This document shows positions 45,180 through 58,187 of a DNA stretch of 64,000 nt, in pieces. Every line of letters starts with the position of its first letter. Positions within the stretch are counted from its first letter, which is position 1. The translations under genes and the position numbers were made by a program. Source of the DNA: Collybia mongolica (taxonomy: Eukaryota > Basidiomycota > Agaricomycetes > Agaricales > Clitocybaceae); contig JAAXNY010000005.1 of assembly GCA_013420905.1 (NCBI GenBank), positions 1,488,001 through 1,552,000 on the forward strand. Direction: 5' to 3'. The notes beneath the pieces were generated by a model. It was not told the origin of the DNA. It saw only the letters and a list, made by a program, of their open reading frames with translations, and ran no database searches.

Positions 45180-46683
45180 GATAATTATATTTGCCTCGAA
45201 CCGACGATCTCTGAAATCTTTTATACTGTGCTAGGTCTCAGAAGGGCCAAGGTCGTGATGTCATTCACGTCACTTCTTTGTGCTTGCTTGAAACGGATTC
45301 CAATAGGCTTGCTGCCCCGGGCTGTTCATCCAGTTGCTTTCCGTATTTTATATAGGGTTCCGGAAGAAATCCCTTATTTATTAACATCGTAGTTTCTAAC
45401 TTGCTCAAAAGGGTATGTTAAATTTTGTTAATAACCAAATTAAAAAGCAGTCTCACAGACTGTTTGAATCTATATCAACTCCTATTGATGATTAATCACT
45501 AACCATCTCCCCATACACTGCTACCTCAGGACTGCATGGTAATGGCATAATCCCACTTCTTGCTCAGTTTATCTGGGCAGTTTTGGGCAACTTTGGGTGA
45601 TTTTGATCCAGATTTTTCACCTGGCCTCTGAAAGACTATTGGAAAATTATGGAAATCACAATTTCTCTCATATTGCTCTAATACCATGCCCTAACATCAT
45701 CATCATGACTTTCTGCCTCATGCATAGTCTTACAAGCTCTAAAAACCTTACTTGACTGATCTTACATCTCCAATTTTTGTTAATATGTTCTCAGAGAGTT
45801 TGGTGGGGGGGATTTTTTAACAATCATCAACAATTATTAACAGTGTTAATAACATTTCTAACAATTTTTAACATGTTACTAACATGTTATTAATGTCTGT
45901 GAATAACCCCCTCCAAAGCTGCCATGTTAGTAACCTGTTAGTTACTAACCTCGAACCCTAATTTTACGAATAACGAAAGTTCTAGGAGTCACATTTTATC
46001 TAACGTTTCCACCTGCACTTGCATGAGATCCGCTTGTATTTGTCTTACCAATTCGCTATAGTTCTTCGGTGCAGTGATCCGGACCCCCTCCTCACCCCCA
46101 AGGTTATAAGCCGATTTCGCGTGAAAAAACGATTCGGTGCCATCTACCTCCGCGAGATCGAGTTGGATACCAGGGAGTTGAGTTGCGTGGCCTTGGAGCA
46201 AGAGCCGGGATTTTTGTTGGTCCAGCCGCTCGGAACGGCAGGCACTCTTTTGCTCTTGTGGGATTTATGCAATATCAGATCGAACGTGTAATATTTCCGC
46301 CAACCCGGTTCACCTCGGGAGCTGTATCCTGTGTTGCAACAATTTAGTGATAATAGGCATGCACACACAACAGGAGCTCGCCAGTCATACTCGCCGTCAA
46401 CATCGAAATGCAGATCGGCCGTGTAGCCAGAAACGTTTTCACAATCGCCGCCCTAGTGACACACTTGTCAGGCCGGTCAGGATTTAAGAGTGGGTTCACT
46501 TATTTGGTTCGAATGAGTACTTCGTTGCTTGCTTTCATATACATTTTTAAACAATGTACATGGTCATCAAGGGAACAAGAGATAACGTCGACGTGGGTTG
46601 TAGAAACTACTAGAGTTTCCATCTAATTGGATGCCCATACCAAGATAAAACGGCCGACACCATTCGAGCAAACGATTCCGGAA
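45180..46683. other. Intergenic, AT-rich, with one doubtful minus-strand frame
   Basis: A minus-strand frame at 45989-46201 (QLDLAEVDGTESFFHAKSAY and on) is protein-like but begins at no ATG and has no partner exon I can place. The centre is a low-complexity repeat (separate entry). The 3' UTR of the MscS gene should occupy the right end. Confidence 0.4.
45815..45955. repeat. AT-rich TAACATGTTA-type repeat cluster
   Basis: Several imperfect copies of palindromic taacatgtta and ttagtaac motifs within 140 bp. They form overlapping inverted repeats. No transposase sequence nearby, so element class is unknown. Confidence 0.6.
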
Positions 46684-49600
46684 TCAACCCTCCATCTTGC
46701 GAAGCATCGTTTTTCTACTTTTACTCTTCCGTGCACGAAGATTCGAGGCGCGCGAACCGAGTGGAGGCAAGAAGCCCATGATGGGCTGCATCGCTTTTGC
46801 CGTGCGATCGACCTCTTCTGCATCATTTGAACGTTGCTGCTCGGTGATGGGTGACATTGTGTCCTCAGCCGGTGCAGGGCTAGTCGGGGTGGATGGTTGA
46901 TATGTCTGCGACGCTGGATCGGCGTAGGCTATAGGTATCGGGGACTCAAAGCAGGTTATGTTCAGTTCGCGGCAATAATATTGCACTGCAGCATGGAACG
47001 CTGTCTTCCTTGTCCAGCGGAGACCCCAGTCCTGATCGAACCGAAGATGTTAGTCGACATAAATGTATTCGAGAATTATACCATTAATCGAACCCTAGAA
47101 GATTGTATTAGTTCTTAGCTGAGATTGATTAACGTGCGGGAAGACGTACTGCCAATTGCTATAGGATTTGTACCAGGTGAATCATGATATGAAGTAGGTA
47201 TAACGTTACGCGGCGCACCTATTGTGGGCGATACCTATGGTGAGTGTCAGGTATCGCTGGAACTCTATATGCTGAAGCATGATGCTGGTGCTCGGCTCAA
47301 ACCAGCGATTTTCTTCTGTCGACAGCCACTCATTCAAGGACTTTTCAAGGGCGTCTATTTTTTCTAGAGGGGTGCGCCAAGCGACTTGCATGGTCAGATT
47401 TTCGAAAGTTTTCTGTGGAACGCGGAGTTAAGCCGGGTCACAAAGAAAATTGGAACCAACTTACACCACTCCTTCGAACATTCGTTCTGCGCGCTAAATC
47501 AATATATAAGATGAAAGGGCATGCGGGCAAGGCTCACATAAATTTGGCGAATAACTGGCTGTTGAAATAATAAGTTTCCGTCCCATCGGCACGAGCAAAA
47601 ACGGTCTGATTGTAAAGTTAGCACCATGATCATGATTATATATCAGTATCAGCTTACTGCGAAGAGGCCAACTTTCTTAACCACAAGGACCTCCTCTGTT
47701 TCACAGGGAATAATCAGTGTCATCTCTTATTCCCGAAATTTATGAATACGCACCATCAATGATGCATCGATCACCGGTATCATAAGGGCTACACAGTCTC
47801 ATCAACACTCATCCCCTGGATGAAAAAATCTCACTCACTGAGTTACGAAAATAAACATGATAGCATCAAACGCGGAGCTCGCCGAATTCTTGAAAATGAA
47901 GCTCGCCGCAATGCCAATCGAATAAACGCTCGTCAAGGAGTCCCCAACCTTTACTCCGAACACGCTCAGACTGATGAAGAACAGGATGACCATGGCAAAG
48001 AACAGGATGATGTAATCGAGCGTCTTCAACGCAGCCCCAACATCACGCATGGAACGCGAGAGAAATCGGCGTTCCTTGTACACCCTGACGAGGGTGGCCT
48101 TGATCTCGCCACGAGAGATATCCCCATTGTTATCCTTATCGAAAACCCGAAAGGCTGTCTCGGCGTCTGCTTGTGTAGGGAAAGCAGGATAAAAGTCAGA
48201 CGGTTGGAGGTACGTTCTCCGCCTGTCCTTGAATTTAGTGTAAATGGATCGAGCGAGACGCTGAGCGCCAACGTTGTCAATATACGTTTGTCAGCGCGTG
48301 AGCACTGAAATACCAACCTTCGCTTCATGAGTAGAGTTGACGTTCCACGTAGTCGAAGAAAGACCTTCACTCTTTCCTCGTAAGTTCCTCGCATCATGCA
48401 ACACCGCACTCTTGATAGCTTTCGCGGCCTGTATGAGCGTGTCACCACCCTCATTAGTGCCTTCTATGCTTTGCCTTGGGCTCCCATGGCGTGGGGTTGG
48501 TGGGTATCGATGGGGCGAACTACTTTCCGCAAAAGGGAGGTCGGAATGTGTTATCGACCTCACCCCCATCTTCGCTTCATCGTCGTTAATCAAAAGACTA
48601 CCATCCGCCCCTCGTTTCGCGGGTTTTTTTCCATTTATCCAGGACGAGCTTTCTCTCTTCTTCCCTTTCCCCTTCCACCCGAACGTGTCTTTCTTGCCTA
48701 CAAGCGTCCTATCTCCATCCTCTACGTCTCCATCCTCCCCGTCATCATGCTCGAAGGCCCTTGAATTCCTTGTACCGGGTGGTGTCGCAGAACGTAGTGC
48801 CCCGCTCAGAAAATTGAAATGCTCCTTTTCCGAAAACGGGCTGGAGAATCCGAGGCCACTGAAGACTGGAGTGCGTGAACCAGATTTAGCGTGGCGGTGG
48901 GCGGGCTTGGGGCGGTATTCGCGGAGTTTCTCAATGACCTCAAGTGCCTCCTGAGCGGCATCTATCCGGTCTTTATATGCCGTCCGATGAAATGAGAAGG
49001 CTGGAAAGTAGGGTTGTGAGCAATCTTGTACTGGAGCCTGCAGGCTGAACAGACCTATTGAGTGCGAGAGCATCCGTTTGACACATATTACAAGGGCGAA
49101 GAAAAAACCAAATTCAACAACTTGCGCAAGCTAAACGACAATCAGTATTGAAGTTATACAAGTATCGGAATAAGACATACACGTTTTGTGTAGTGAGCTC
49201 GGCTCTCATCCGCCTCTTGGGTGTTGAAGAGGTTGTATATATGCCCAAAGATAATCGTCCAACTCGCCCAACCACTGGCGGCGTACAAGAGAGGTTTTAA
49301 CGTGTCCTTGACTGAATCATACCTCTCGATCCGCGTCTTGATAGATTCTGATAGATGGCCCCAGAATGCCGAGATGAAGAACTGGGAAAGAATGGGTATA
49401 ATATCTATGAGCAAGGCAAGATACCACGAGATGAGAAGATTCGCAGCTGCCCAAAATAGCCACGCCTGTACGTTATCCTTGATGTACCGACGCTGGGGGG
49501 TAGGATCAGGCTTATACCAGTAAAACTGGATAAGCAAGGCTGGCGTTATCAGCACCCCCGCTAGAAAGGTGGATCCAATGAGAGTGGAGAACAGCATTGT

Positions 49601-50194
49601 TATAACTCTAAGTCGATTGAATAAGGATAAGTATCCGGTGTGGTATTGTTCGGATACTCGCCTCTTAAAGCTCCATGCCTCCGGCTTCGCTTTGACCCCC
49701 ATACGTTCCTCGAACTTGGCCTCTTCATCTACAAGGTCTTCCTCACCCGACCAATCATAAAACTCCTCCGAGTCCTCATCGTCAGTCATTATAGACGATG
49801 CTCGCGATGGGATAATATCCGGAGCCGAGTCAGTCCGCGTATACCCCGGTGCTGGCTCTGCTGGCGCTCTGGGCAAGTTTTCAGCATAATGGACAGTGGG
49901 CCTGTGGGAGGGCCCTTTGCTGTCTGAATCATTTGAACGAGATTCCGGATCCTCGAGTGGGCTTTCAGCCCTTTGGCCCATATCATGCAACCTTGTGGTT
50001 GAGGTATAAGCAGGGGTTGGCGGATATTCTGTGGAGCTAACGTTAAGATTTAATGAGCTGGCGACTTGACGATATGCTGGCGACAATCCCCGTGGATCTT
50101 CAGCTGAAGCAGATAGGAAGTCGTCTTGAGTGAGAGGCTGGAGACGGAAGAGTCCGTCGAGACGAGGAGGGGGAGGCTGGGGCCGGTCGCGCAT
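46684..50194 (-). CDS. MscS-family mechanosensitive channel with EF-hand
   Basis: Seen: a disordered N-terminus (MRDRPQPPPPRLDGLFRLQP), then an acidic block (DDEDSEEFYDWSGEEDLVDE). Membrane helices follow (VITMLFSTLIGSTFLAGVLI, AWLFWAAANLLISWYLALLI, PLLYAASGWASWTIIFGHIY). After a long Ser-rich cytoplasmic insert comes an EF-hand, AFRVFDKDNNGDISRGEIKA with DxDxNxDxSxxE. Then DYIILFFAMVILFFISLSVF and VYSIGIAASFIFKNSASSAF, DAIMFIFVTHPFDTGDRC of the pore-lining MscS helix. The C-terminal beta domain includes MQVAWRTPLEKIDALEKSLN. The tail (LRARKSKSRKTMLRKMEG) ends at 46684. Known: fungal Msy1/Msy2 channels of this layout sit in the ER membrane and control calcium release under hypo-osmotic shock. 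Many introns. Confidence 0.92.
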
Positions 50195-50419
50195 AATAGG
50201 CCCGCGTGATGGTTTCCACGGCTTCAGAAGCAGTCAGAGTGGGAAGAGACGGTTCGTTCGCCTGTTGGATTTGGGAGCAACTTTTACATCTTCATCTGCT
50301 CCACCTGCCATTTCTCAATTTTCACCCCCATTTTTGCCGACTGATCGATCGAATCGAAAGGGCTGCAGTTGGGAGTCCGTTCTCGGAAAACCTGACAAAT
50401 GAAAACAGTCGAGATTATT

Positions 50420-50960
50420 TTACTTGTGTAAGACGACGATACTTGGCTTCGAGCTCGAGGTTATCAGGCGCAAAGAAAAGTTGAAAGTGGACGACGCGAA
50501 GCTATACTCATTTTTAGACGCCCATTTCAAAAATGTGCCAACAAAGTCGTGTTCAGGGTCTTCCAATGGCATCATGACTGTCGTTCTATTGACATCGCAT
50601 ATCGATATCACAGGAACTGTGTCCATTCTGAATATCCGATCGATTTCACTGCTACATAGGGCTCTCACTGCATCTCGTATATATTCCTCCTGCGCATTGT
50701 GCCCTGCGTCGTTTTCACCGTGACAGACCTTGGTTCTCATCCAGCCCAATATCTTCTTCAGTTCGGTGTTCGCGCGTTTTTGCTGAAGGTTAGAATAGTC
50801 GGGTAACATTAACCCCTCCTGAATCAGACGATTCATCTATCTTCATTATCGCTGCAGGGATCCCCTAGGTTGGAGGTGTAGGGAGGCTTGCCCTAGCTAA
50901 ACTCACCAGGTCAAGGGACTCTGGATGCTTGCGTTTAGCTTTGGATTTTGAGCAGGTCAT
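50420..50960 (-). CDS. Small protein of unknown function
   Basis: Seen: first exon MTCSKSKAKRKHPESLDL (ATG at 50958-50960), intron gtgagt...agatag, then MNRLIQEGLMLPDYSNLQQK, RANTELKKILGWMRTKVCHG, then EEYIRDAVRALCSSEIDRIF and VMMPLEDPEHDFVGTFLKWA, stop at 50420-50422. About 155 residues, no signal peptide or membrane helix, mixed helix and strand by composition. The N-terminus is basic and Ser/Lys-rich. I do not recognise it. It lies between the channel gene and the E3 ligase and shares strand with the channel, with 225 bp between its stop and the channel start. Confidence 0.55.
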
Positions 50961-52149
50961 GTTGATTGTGTGTATCCTGCGTTTATGCGTATCGAACGAA
51001 ATGAGTCCACTGCTCGTATACAAAGCAAGGATCTAAAAGATTGGACCACTATAGTCTCCCGTACGCAGACCAAACAAAGGAAGATGGTCGTTCCTTCATA
51101 TATAGGACCACTTTCCTATTTTCGCAAAGATTAGGACCCCACGCGTTGTGATGGTTCAGTAATAATCACCCGCCTTTAAAGACAGCAGAGTTGTTCAATC
51201 TGAAGGGGTCCGAATCTTTCACTTTGGCGAGAGTCGGATTTCAGACTCCGGCCCGTAAGTACAACATGGCCGAACACTAGTCTCCCATGGGCAGGTCGTT
51301 CCTTCATATATTGCGGAACACACCGAAACCCTGTGTATCTCTCTAGCTCGAAAGTTTACACCTGTTCACTCATGGCGTCTCCTTGGTCGCGCTATAACCT
51401 CAACAAGATGAGTTCTAGGTCAAGTAGTATGCTCAGTGAAAACCTACATTGCAATTTTGAGGTACTTACTTTGTTCAATCTCACCTTCTTTTAATTGTTT
51501 TCATACCTTCTCACCTTGTCGGCGTTTGATCGCGCAGCATCGCCCCACCCAGAAGGGGCCAAGGTCATTAATTTACCGTCAACAAAGACTTTGAAGGGCT
51601 GAGGCATCATGGCCAAACCCTTCGATGAAACGAGTACGGTTCGCTGGGGAATAATCCTACCGGTTGTTCCCGGCGTTAGGGAACACCTATCAAATTCTGT
51701 CAATGGGGGGTCGAGTCGATCCGTCCGCCCCCTGAGACAGCCTTTCATCTTATCTTGCGCACTCTGGGACCAAGTCGTTGAAATACAGGGCATGTTGCTG
51801 AACTTGAAAAAAATCAATATGAGCTCCGGCTATGACACTGAAAGGGCCTCGATTCTCCAGCAAGCGCCCATAGATAGTAGTAAATGGCTAGATGGCTCGT
51901 GGTCATTGGACTTCTGTTTGAACACTCCGCATGCCAAGGACCTCGGGCCGAGTTTAGAAGTAAAGGGACGAGGGCGATCGTCGTCTCGATGCCGTTATTG
52001 CTGTTAAATAAAAAGAACCGCCCTTGAGGTGCTGCATCTGACCTTCTGAATAGGCGCCCTAAGCCTGTCGGTTGGTCAACAGCTGTTCAGTGCATCGTTG
52101 GACCCCCATTCCATTCCTCCCGCATACACCCATACGCACCTTCGCCATT
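50961..52149. other. Intergenic, doubtful frames only
   Basis: Promoters of the small protein (-) and the E3 ligase (+). Opposed open frames at 51491-51817 (-) and 51609-52007 (+) overlap each other and neither has a recognisable motif or splice partner. A 16-nt word (tcgttccttcatatat) occurs at about 51090 and 51297. Confidence 0.4.
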
Positions 52150-55100
52150 ATGAAAAATCGTGATTTCTACATATCTACGACAAAGCATGGCCCTTCCCAG
52201 CCTCAGCCGGCGTCGAAACTTCTCGACGCCCATTCAAACCCAGCGGTTGGTTCAAACGGGGGTCAACAAAGGGAACAGGAGACGGCCCCAGCGAATTATA
52301 GTGTCAACAAGAATCATACTCAGTGAGTACCATCACCGGGATTGGGACTTTATTTAAGTAGAGTCGCACAGTGCCATCGCCTCTGAGTTTGTTCAAACAA
52401 ACACAGCTGCTCAAAGCCGACGGGCAGCAAAGAAAAAGAATAAGGCTGCCATCTGTTGCTCCTCGAAAGCAGGGGAAAAATGTGTTTCTGGAGCTAAATG
52501 CGCATTTTCGCATAGCCCACCCCAGGTCAGTGATTTTTTGCGTATATTTGCCATGAGTGCATCTCAAAAGACCATGCCTTAGCTTAATTCAAAGGGAAAG
52601 GCAACCTTATTGACAACAGGACCAGGACCTTCGCGCCGAGCAGAGCCAACCAGCTCCCAGACGGAGGAACAGAGACGCATTGTGCAAGAGGCTGAGGCCG
52701 CACAAGCTCAGCTGAAGGCACAGCGTGAACAAGATGAAAGACAAATACAACTTCTGCAACTTGTAACGAAGGCAAAGGAAAAGCGAGAGAAGGAAGAGAA
52801 GGAGGCTGCTATTCGAGTTGAGCAAGAAGCCCTTGTAAAAGGGAAAGAGCGAGAGCAGAACAACAATAATCAAGGAACAGCAAGCTGTCACCACTTAAAG
52901 CCAGGGACATGCACCCAAGGAACCAAATGTTCGTTATTGCATGAAACTATCTCAGTCAGCTTTTCATCCGACTTCGTTCCATCTCTTAATACTTACTGTA
53001 TTGAACAGGCTAATCGGAAAGAAATGGGAAAGTTGATAACAGTTGTACCAGAGCCTTCAAGGGCCCACCAGGAGTCTGAAGCTGCACGAGCCCAGCGCGA
53101 ACAAGATGAGAGGCAGGTAGAACTTCTACAACTTGTTGAGAAAGCCAAAGAACGGCGGGACAACGAAGAAAAGGAAGCAGCTCTTGCGGAGAGGAAACGA
53201 GAAAGAGAACGAGAAGCTGAGGCCACTCGAATTCGTGATGAACTTCTTGAGTTGGAAAGACAGAGACGGGTGAATGAACAATTGGCGCGCGAGGCTGAGG
53301 CTACTCGGGTTCGTGAGGAACTTCTTGCAGCAGAAAGAGAGAGGTTGGAGAATGAACAATTGGCACGTGAGGCCGAGGCCGCTCGGGTTCGTGAGGAACT
53401 TCTTGCAGCGGAAAGAGAGAGGTTGGAGAATGAACGATTGGCACGTGAGGCCGAGGCCGCTCGGATTCGCCAGGAATTCCTCGCAGCGGAAAGAGAGAGG
53501 TTGGAGAAAGAGCATCTAGCGCGCGAAGCAGAGAGACAGGCACACCTTGCACGCCAAGAAGCGGCTCGGCAAGCTCGACAAGCGAAGAGGGAAGCGGCTC
53601 GCAAGGCTCAAGAGGCGGTGCTTGAAGCTCGCAGAGTGGAGATTGCAAAACAAGAAGCTGCATTCACCACCAAACACATTGTTCTTGGTTCGACCTTGAT
53701 CACATGCGGCGCTGGCGTCGACATCAAACACGTTGTTAGTGGCTTTGAGTCTTGCCGAATCACGGTAAAGAACTTGCCTCTCAATGCAAAGCTCACCGAA
53801 ATCGCCGATCTTTTCACCCAACAAGGGATCGACCCCGACCAGTTTTTGATCTTGGGAACAAGAGTTGTGGATGGTGGAAAGTATCTTGAGGCCAAGGTTC
53901 TTGCCAATTCCGAACAAGGAAATGCCATTGCAGTTGGCCTGGACGGTGTCAATTTCCGGGACGAGACGCTCTCTTTCGAAGTCACCGAAAATGCTTCCGC
54001 CGATGCAATGGGAGAATCATCTACCCGCAACCCAGAAGTTCTTACCGTTTCCTGGCGGGCTCCATCTGCTTCCATGGTTGCTACATATGATAGTATGGAT
54101 GTTGCGCGCACCAAAGCTCAAACCCTTGATAGAACTGTCTGGAGAGGACGAAGGATCAGAGTCGAGATGAATCGCCCACCAGCTGGCCCCGCATTGAGAT
54201 ATTATTCCCCATCATCAATTAAAATCACAGGGCTCCACCCAGATGCGACCCCCATGAATATACTTGATATTACGGGCCCCGCCGCCGTCAGAACAATCAA
54301 ATCATCTTTGTATAATCTTCCGGAAGCTTACGAGGCTCTAGAACGACACGCCAGGGCCACTTCAAGTGATGAGGTGGTATCATTTGAAGTCAAATCTCAG
54401 TTCAATGCTGGGGTGGATGGTAATGTCACAGTTCAGATTCGTTTCAGGAGCTGGGAGCAGGCTAAAGTCACACGGGATTCGCTCGATGGAATACGCCTTC
54501 GACCGGACTATCCGCCATTCAGACTTTCTCTCCCTAACCCTCTCCAATTTGTCAGCACTATACCAATACAGCAATATCGTGCCCAGAGACGCCAATGGGA
54601 CTCACTCGTAGACAGAAACGGCAATGAAGGGTGCCACGTCCGTGTCAATATCTACGAAAACGAGCGAGTTGCCATTCGTGTAGCGGGCGATGATAAGAAA
54701 GCTGTTGGTTCTTTGAAGGTCAGAGTGGAAACGTTGGTTTCTGGGGAACGTCTAGGCGTTACCTATTGGCACCGTTCTTTCGGTTCACCAAAAGGTCGCC
54801 AGTTCCTGGCCAAGGTTTCTGCTGACACAGGTGTTTATGTACGAAGTGATTGGAAAGTCCATGCACTGAAGATTCACGGAGATGATGAGGCGAAACACGA
54901 AGCCCGCCAGCTTATACTAGCGGAGGTCGACCGCCTCTCTCTTCTTGAATGGACTGTGCCTTTGAAAAGGCAGTCAGTTGGATACTTCGTTCGGACAGGT
55001 TTGGCAGCGTTACAGGAAATATTGGGCGAAGACTGTGCCTCCCTTGATTTGACCTCTACTCCCGGTAGGATCACAATCAAGGGAGGAGAAGAGGCGAGGC

Positions 55101-56179
55101 ATCATTTAACCGTAATGCTTGATCAATCACTGAAGGATACCATCGCCATCCGCACGAATGAGGACACAGCCGATATCTGTCCCATCTGCTATGACACAGT
55201 CTCTCACCCTGTACAGCTAGGATGTGGTCACAAATACTGTACGGCATGCATTCGTCATTATCTGACCACAGCTTCCGACTCCAAGGCTTTCCCATTAGTG
55301 TGCATGGGAAACGAAGCCCAATGTCATGTCGCCATCCCTATTCAACTCATTCAAAGGTTTTTATCACCGCAGAAATTTGGGCAGCTTGTAGATGTTGCCT
55401 TTTCCACATACATTGATCTCCACCCTCAGGATTTCCGATATTGCACAACACCAGACTGTGTACAGATCTACCGTTGCAATTCTGGCGTGTCACAGAAGTG
55501 CCCATCTTGCTTTGCAGCTGTGTGCTCAGAGTGTCACGAAGAGGCTCACGATGGTATGACATGTGCTGAAAGAGCATTGCACAAAAATCCAGCCGAACAG
55601 GAACGTTTGAACGAGAATTGGGCTGCAGAGAACGGGGTCAAAAAATGTCCTTCTTGCAAAGTATGGATTGAAAAGACGGAAGGGTGCAATCATATGACAT
55701 GCAAATGCGGAGCTCATATATGTTGGAAGTGCATGGGCATTTTCGAAGCACGAACTATATACGATCACCTCAACGATGCACACGGTGGCGTGTTCGAGCA
55801 CGAAGTGGTCAATAATGTCGCATTCGTGGTGCAACGGGAATTTGAGGGTCATCAGCCTCAACAAGTATTAGGAGAGGATGCTAACGTTCGCAGATTGGTC
55901 GAAGAACGTAGGAACCGTCTATTGCTCCAGCGGCAAGCAGCAGATGCACAGGCCAGACAGCTCGAAGGCCGCCGTCGAGCCCAACTTGAAGCTTACCAAC
56001 AACAACTCAGAGCAGAACGGCAAAGACAGGCAGACATCGCAGCGGCAGCAGAACGTCAGCGCATCGAACAGTATTATCAAGCCGTTCGTGCAGAGAATGA
56101 GGGGAGGCAACAAACAACTAGGCGGCAGGCAGCGGAGGCCGAACGCAAAAAGGACTCGTCTTGGTGTGTTATCATGTAA
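52150..56179 (+). CDS. RING-IBR-RING (RBR) E3 ubiquitin ligase with CCCH fingers and CaaX end
   Basis: Seen: start MKNRDFYISTTKHGPSQPQP at 52150, introns at 52323-52371 and 52526-52594. The first CCCH finger is CSSKAGEKCVSGAKCAFSH (about residues 84-103), the second CHHLKPGTCTQGTKCSLLH (about 206-225), both C-x7-C-x5-C-x3-H. A coiled coil with four 26-residue repeats (AREAEAxRVREELLAAERER) follows. Next come RRM-like parts (ITVKNLPLNAKLTEIADLFT). RING1 is CPICYDTVSHPVQLGCGHKY (about 970), the IBR has CPSCFAAVCSECHEEAH, and RING2 is CPSCKVWIEKTEGCNHMTC with the likely catalytic Cys in GCNHMTC. The tail is Gln/Arg/Ala-rich and ends SSWCVIM. Known: RBR ligases form a ubiquitin thioester on RING2. 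CVIM is a farnesylation box. About 1,300 residues. A 54-nt in-frame stretch (gtcagc...gaacag, about 52954-53008) may be an intron. Confidence 0.9.
53215..53525 (+). repeat. 78-bp coding tandem repeats in the RBR ligase
   Basis: Four tandem 78-bp units encode 26-residue coiled-coil repeats (core EAEAxRVREELLAAERE). Nearby units differ by only a few bases, so unequal crossing-over is recent and copy number may vary between strains. Confidence 0.9.
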
Positions 56180-58187
56180 ACGCATATTATGTTTTGAACT
56201 CCTACTTCCTACAACAAATTTTGTACCGTTTTGAATGTATTATATTACTGTACATCTCCAAACACCCCAAGTCTGGACCTTGAATACGGCTTTTTGCAGA
56301 AGGTGGCGTCACAGTCCATTAGCCTAATGTGAATTCAAACTCGACAGCGCGGTGCCTATGTCGAAGGTGCACATGATGCTTTTCGTTCTTATTATGCATC
56401 TTCACTCGTCAATTTATGAATTCTGCCACAATTCATGGTGTGCCCGACCAAAAGGTTCACTGGTACCTCCAGCCAAGCTTGAGTACCATATGAACAAGGG
56501 ACAGAACGGGTGGACAGGTTGTGTAGAAACTTGTTCGCATAGCGATAATGAATCCGTACCTTTACTTTTTTTCCGGCGATGCAATCCTGAATGGCCATTT
56601 CTATAAGTTTAAATGCTCATTGTTGTGCATTTTGGGTGGCCCATGGGCGGCTGTTGAGGGCTTAAGTGCCCTGACAATTTTGTGAGGTTATGAGCATTAA
56701 CATCAATCAAACCTTCCAAAACTCTTCACTCTCTCCGCTTTCAAAGAGCTATAACAAGCAGCGAACCTGCTCCTATGATCAGTCTGTTTCTTTTTCTGCA
56801 GGGTAGATGTCAACACGGCGAAAAAGCTTCACGCTGGCACACCAAAATACAGTGCTTGCAATTGTGACGTATTGTTGAGGTGGCGAAATCCGCATAGGCT
56901 GAACACCAAAAGACTGGCCCCAGGTCGGCTGAGAAAGGACCAAGAAGAAAGATGCAAAAATTACCGAAACAGACAATAACATCCCGCAGAAAGTCCGGGT
57001 GAGTTCAGTGGCTTCCGTCGAAAAACGAACACCAGCTAACCCACATGCGTAAGACTGCGGGTTCACCAACAATGACCGAAGCATCACCAAAATTGATAGT
57101 TCTCAAGCCGAAATTAAACGTTGAGAAGATTGACCACACGTGTAACGCCTGGGAGACAGGGAATTGCATGCGAGGCAGTTGGAAGTTCAAGCATTATGGT
57201 TTGCCTTTGCTCGAGTAAGCAAGTGGAAAGCAGTAGTAATATTGTCTAGAGGCTCCACTAGGACAAGTGGACACCAGGAAGACGGCAGGCAGCAGCCCCT
57301 AGCACACATATACAAGGCACGCGACACCAGTCTTCAGACCCTAGATACCGTTAATTCACTGTGGTAACCTAAAGGAAATGACGTGAGACAAGAGCTCTCC
57401 AGGGCCATGTGGAGGGGGATGCATAGAAAGGCAACCAAAGGAAGAAATCCAAGGATATCTACACAATCGAGAAATTTAAAGACAAAGGTCACATGATGTC
57501 TGATCCGATAATTACGGATACTGATTCCCGAGTCGAGCTCGATCAGTTGATTGAGGACATCAAGTGTCTGCTACTCTCTCATCAACTTTGATTCTCCCTT
57601 GAGCATACTTCGCAATTCAGTCTTGTCTTGAGCTCAGAGGAATGCCCCCGAGCCCCAGGGAGGTGGAACAGCTCCCATATAAATAATTTGCAACCCACTC
57701 TTTCGGTAAATTCAGCGCCCCATGCCCCCAGCACAATGCCTTGATCAAATCCGTAATAATTGGATACGAGCGTGCAACGCCCGTCATTCCGCCTGAGGAT
57801 ATAAACGCCCGTGTGGCCTGTGACATCACAATATACCACTGCATAGACAGTCCATGTCTCGAGTTGTTCTGATGTCGCCACTTATGATACCACTGATCAA
57901 ACGCAATTCACCTCTATTGGAATAAGAAGGGTCCTTGCATAAATATTCACCTTTGCTTCAGCTTATTGATAAAGGGAGCACCTCGAACTTGTGGTACTTA
58001 GAATCCCTCGGTTTTTCAACGTTCCGCCTCAAATAGAACGATTCACTGGATAACTAACTATATACAAATAAGAACAGACGCAGGCAACTAAATAAATACT
58101 GTAACCCGGTTTTGCACTTTAAGTCTTATATTCATAATCTGGCATTTAAAATAGCGACCCAGGACCAGCCAGGTCAGACCGACCCTA
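56180..58187. other. Intergenic, about 2 kb, no supported gene
   Basis: Between the E3 ligase (+) and ferric reductase (-) 3' ends. Minus-strand frames at 56779-57090 (hydrophobic SVSVIFASFFLVLS) and 57582-57881 (TWTVYAVVYCDVTGHTG) are protein-like but lack a proper start or clear partner exons, so I do not call them. If a gene exists here it is membrane-related and undescribed. Confidence 0.4.

Noticed and set aside
51491..52007. Overlapping frames on both strands
   Set aside because: Mutually overlapping and unmatched; no way to choose between them from sequence.
52993..53917. Several long minus-strand frames rich in Ser, Arg and Leu
   Set aside because: Antisense shadows of the coiled-coil repeats of the RBR ligase.
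57582..57881. 99-codon minus frame with protein-like composition
   Set aside because: Starts at GTG rather than ATG and no upstream exon with a good junction was found.
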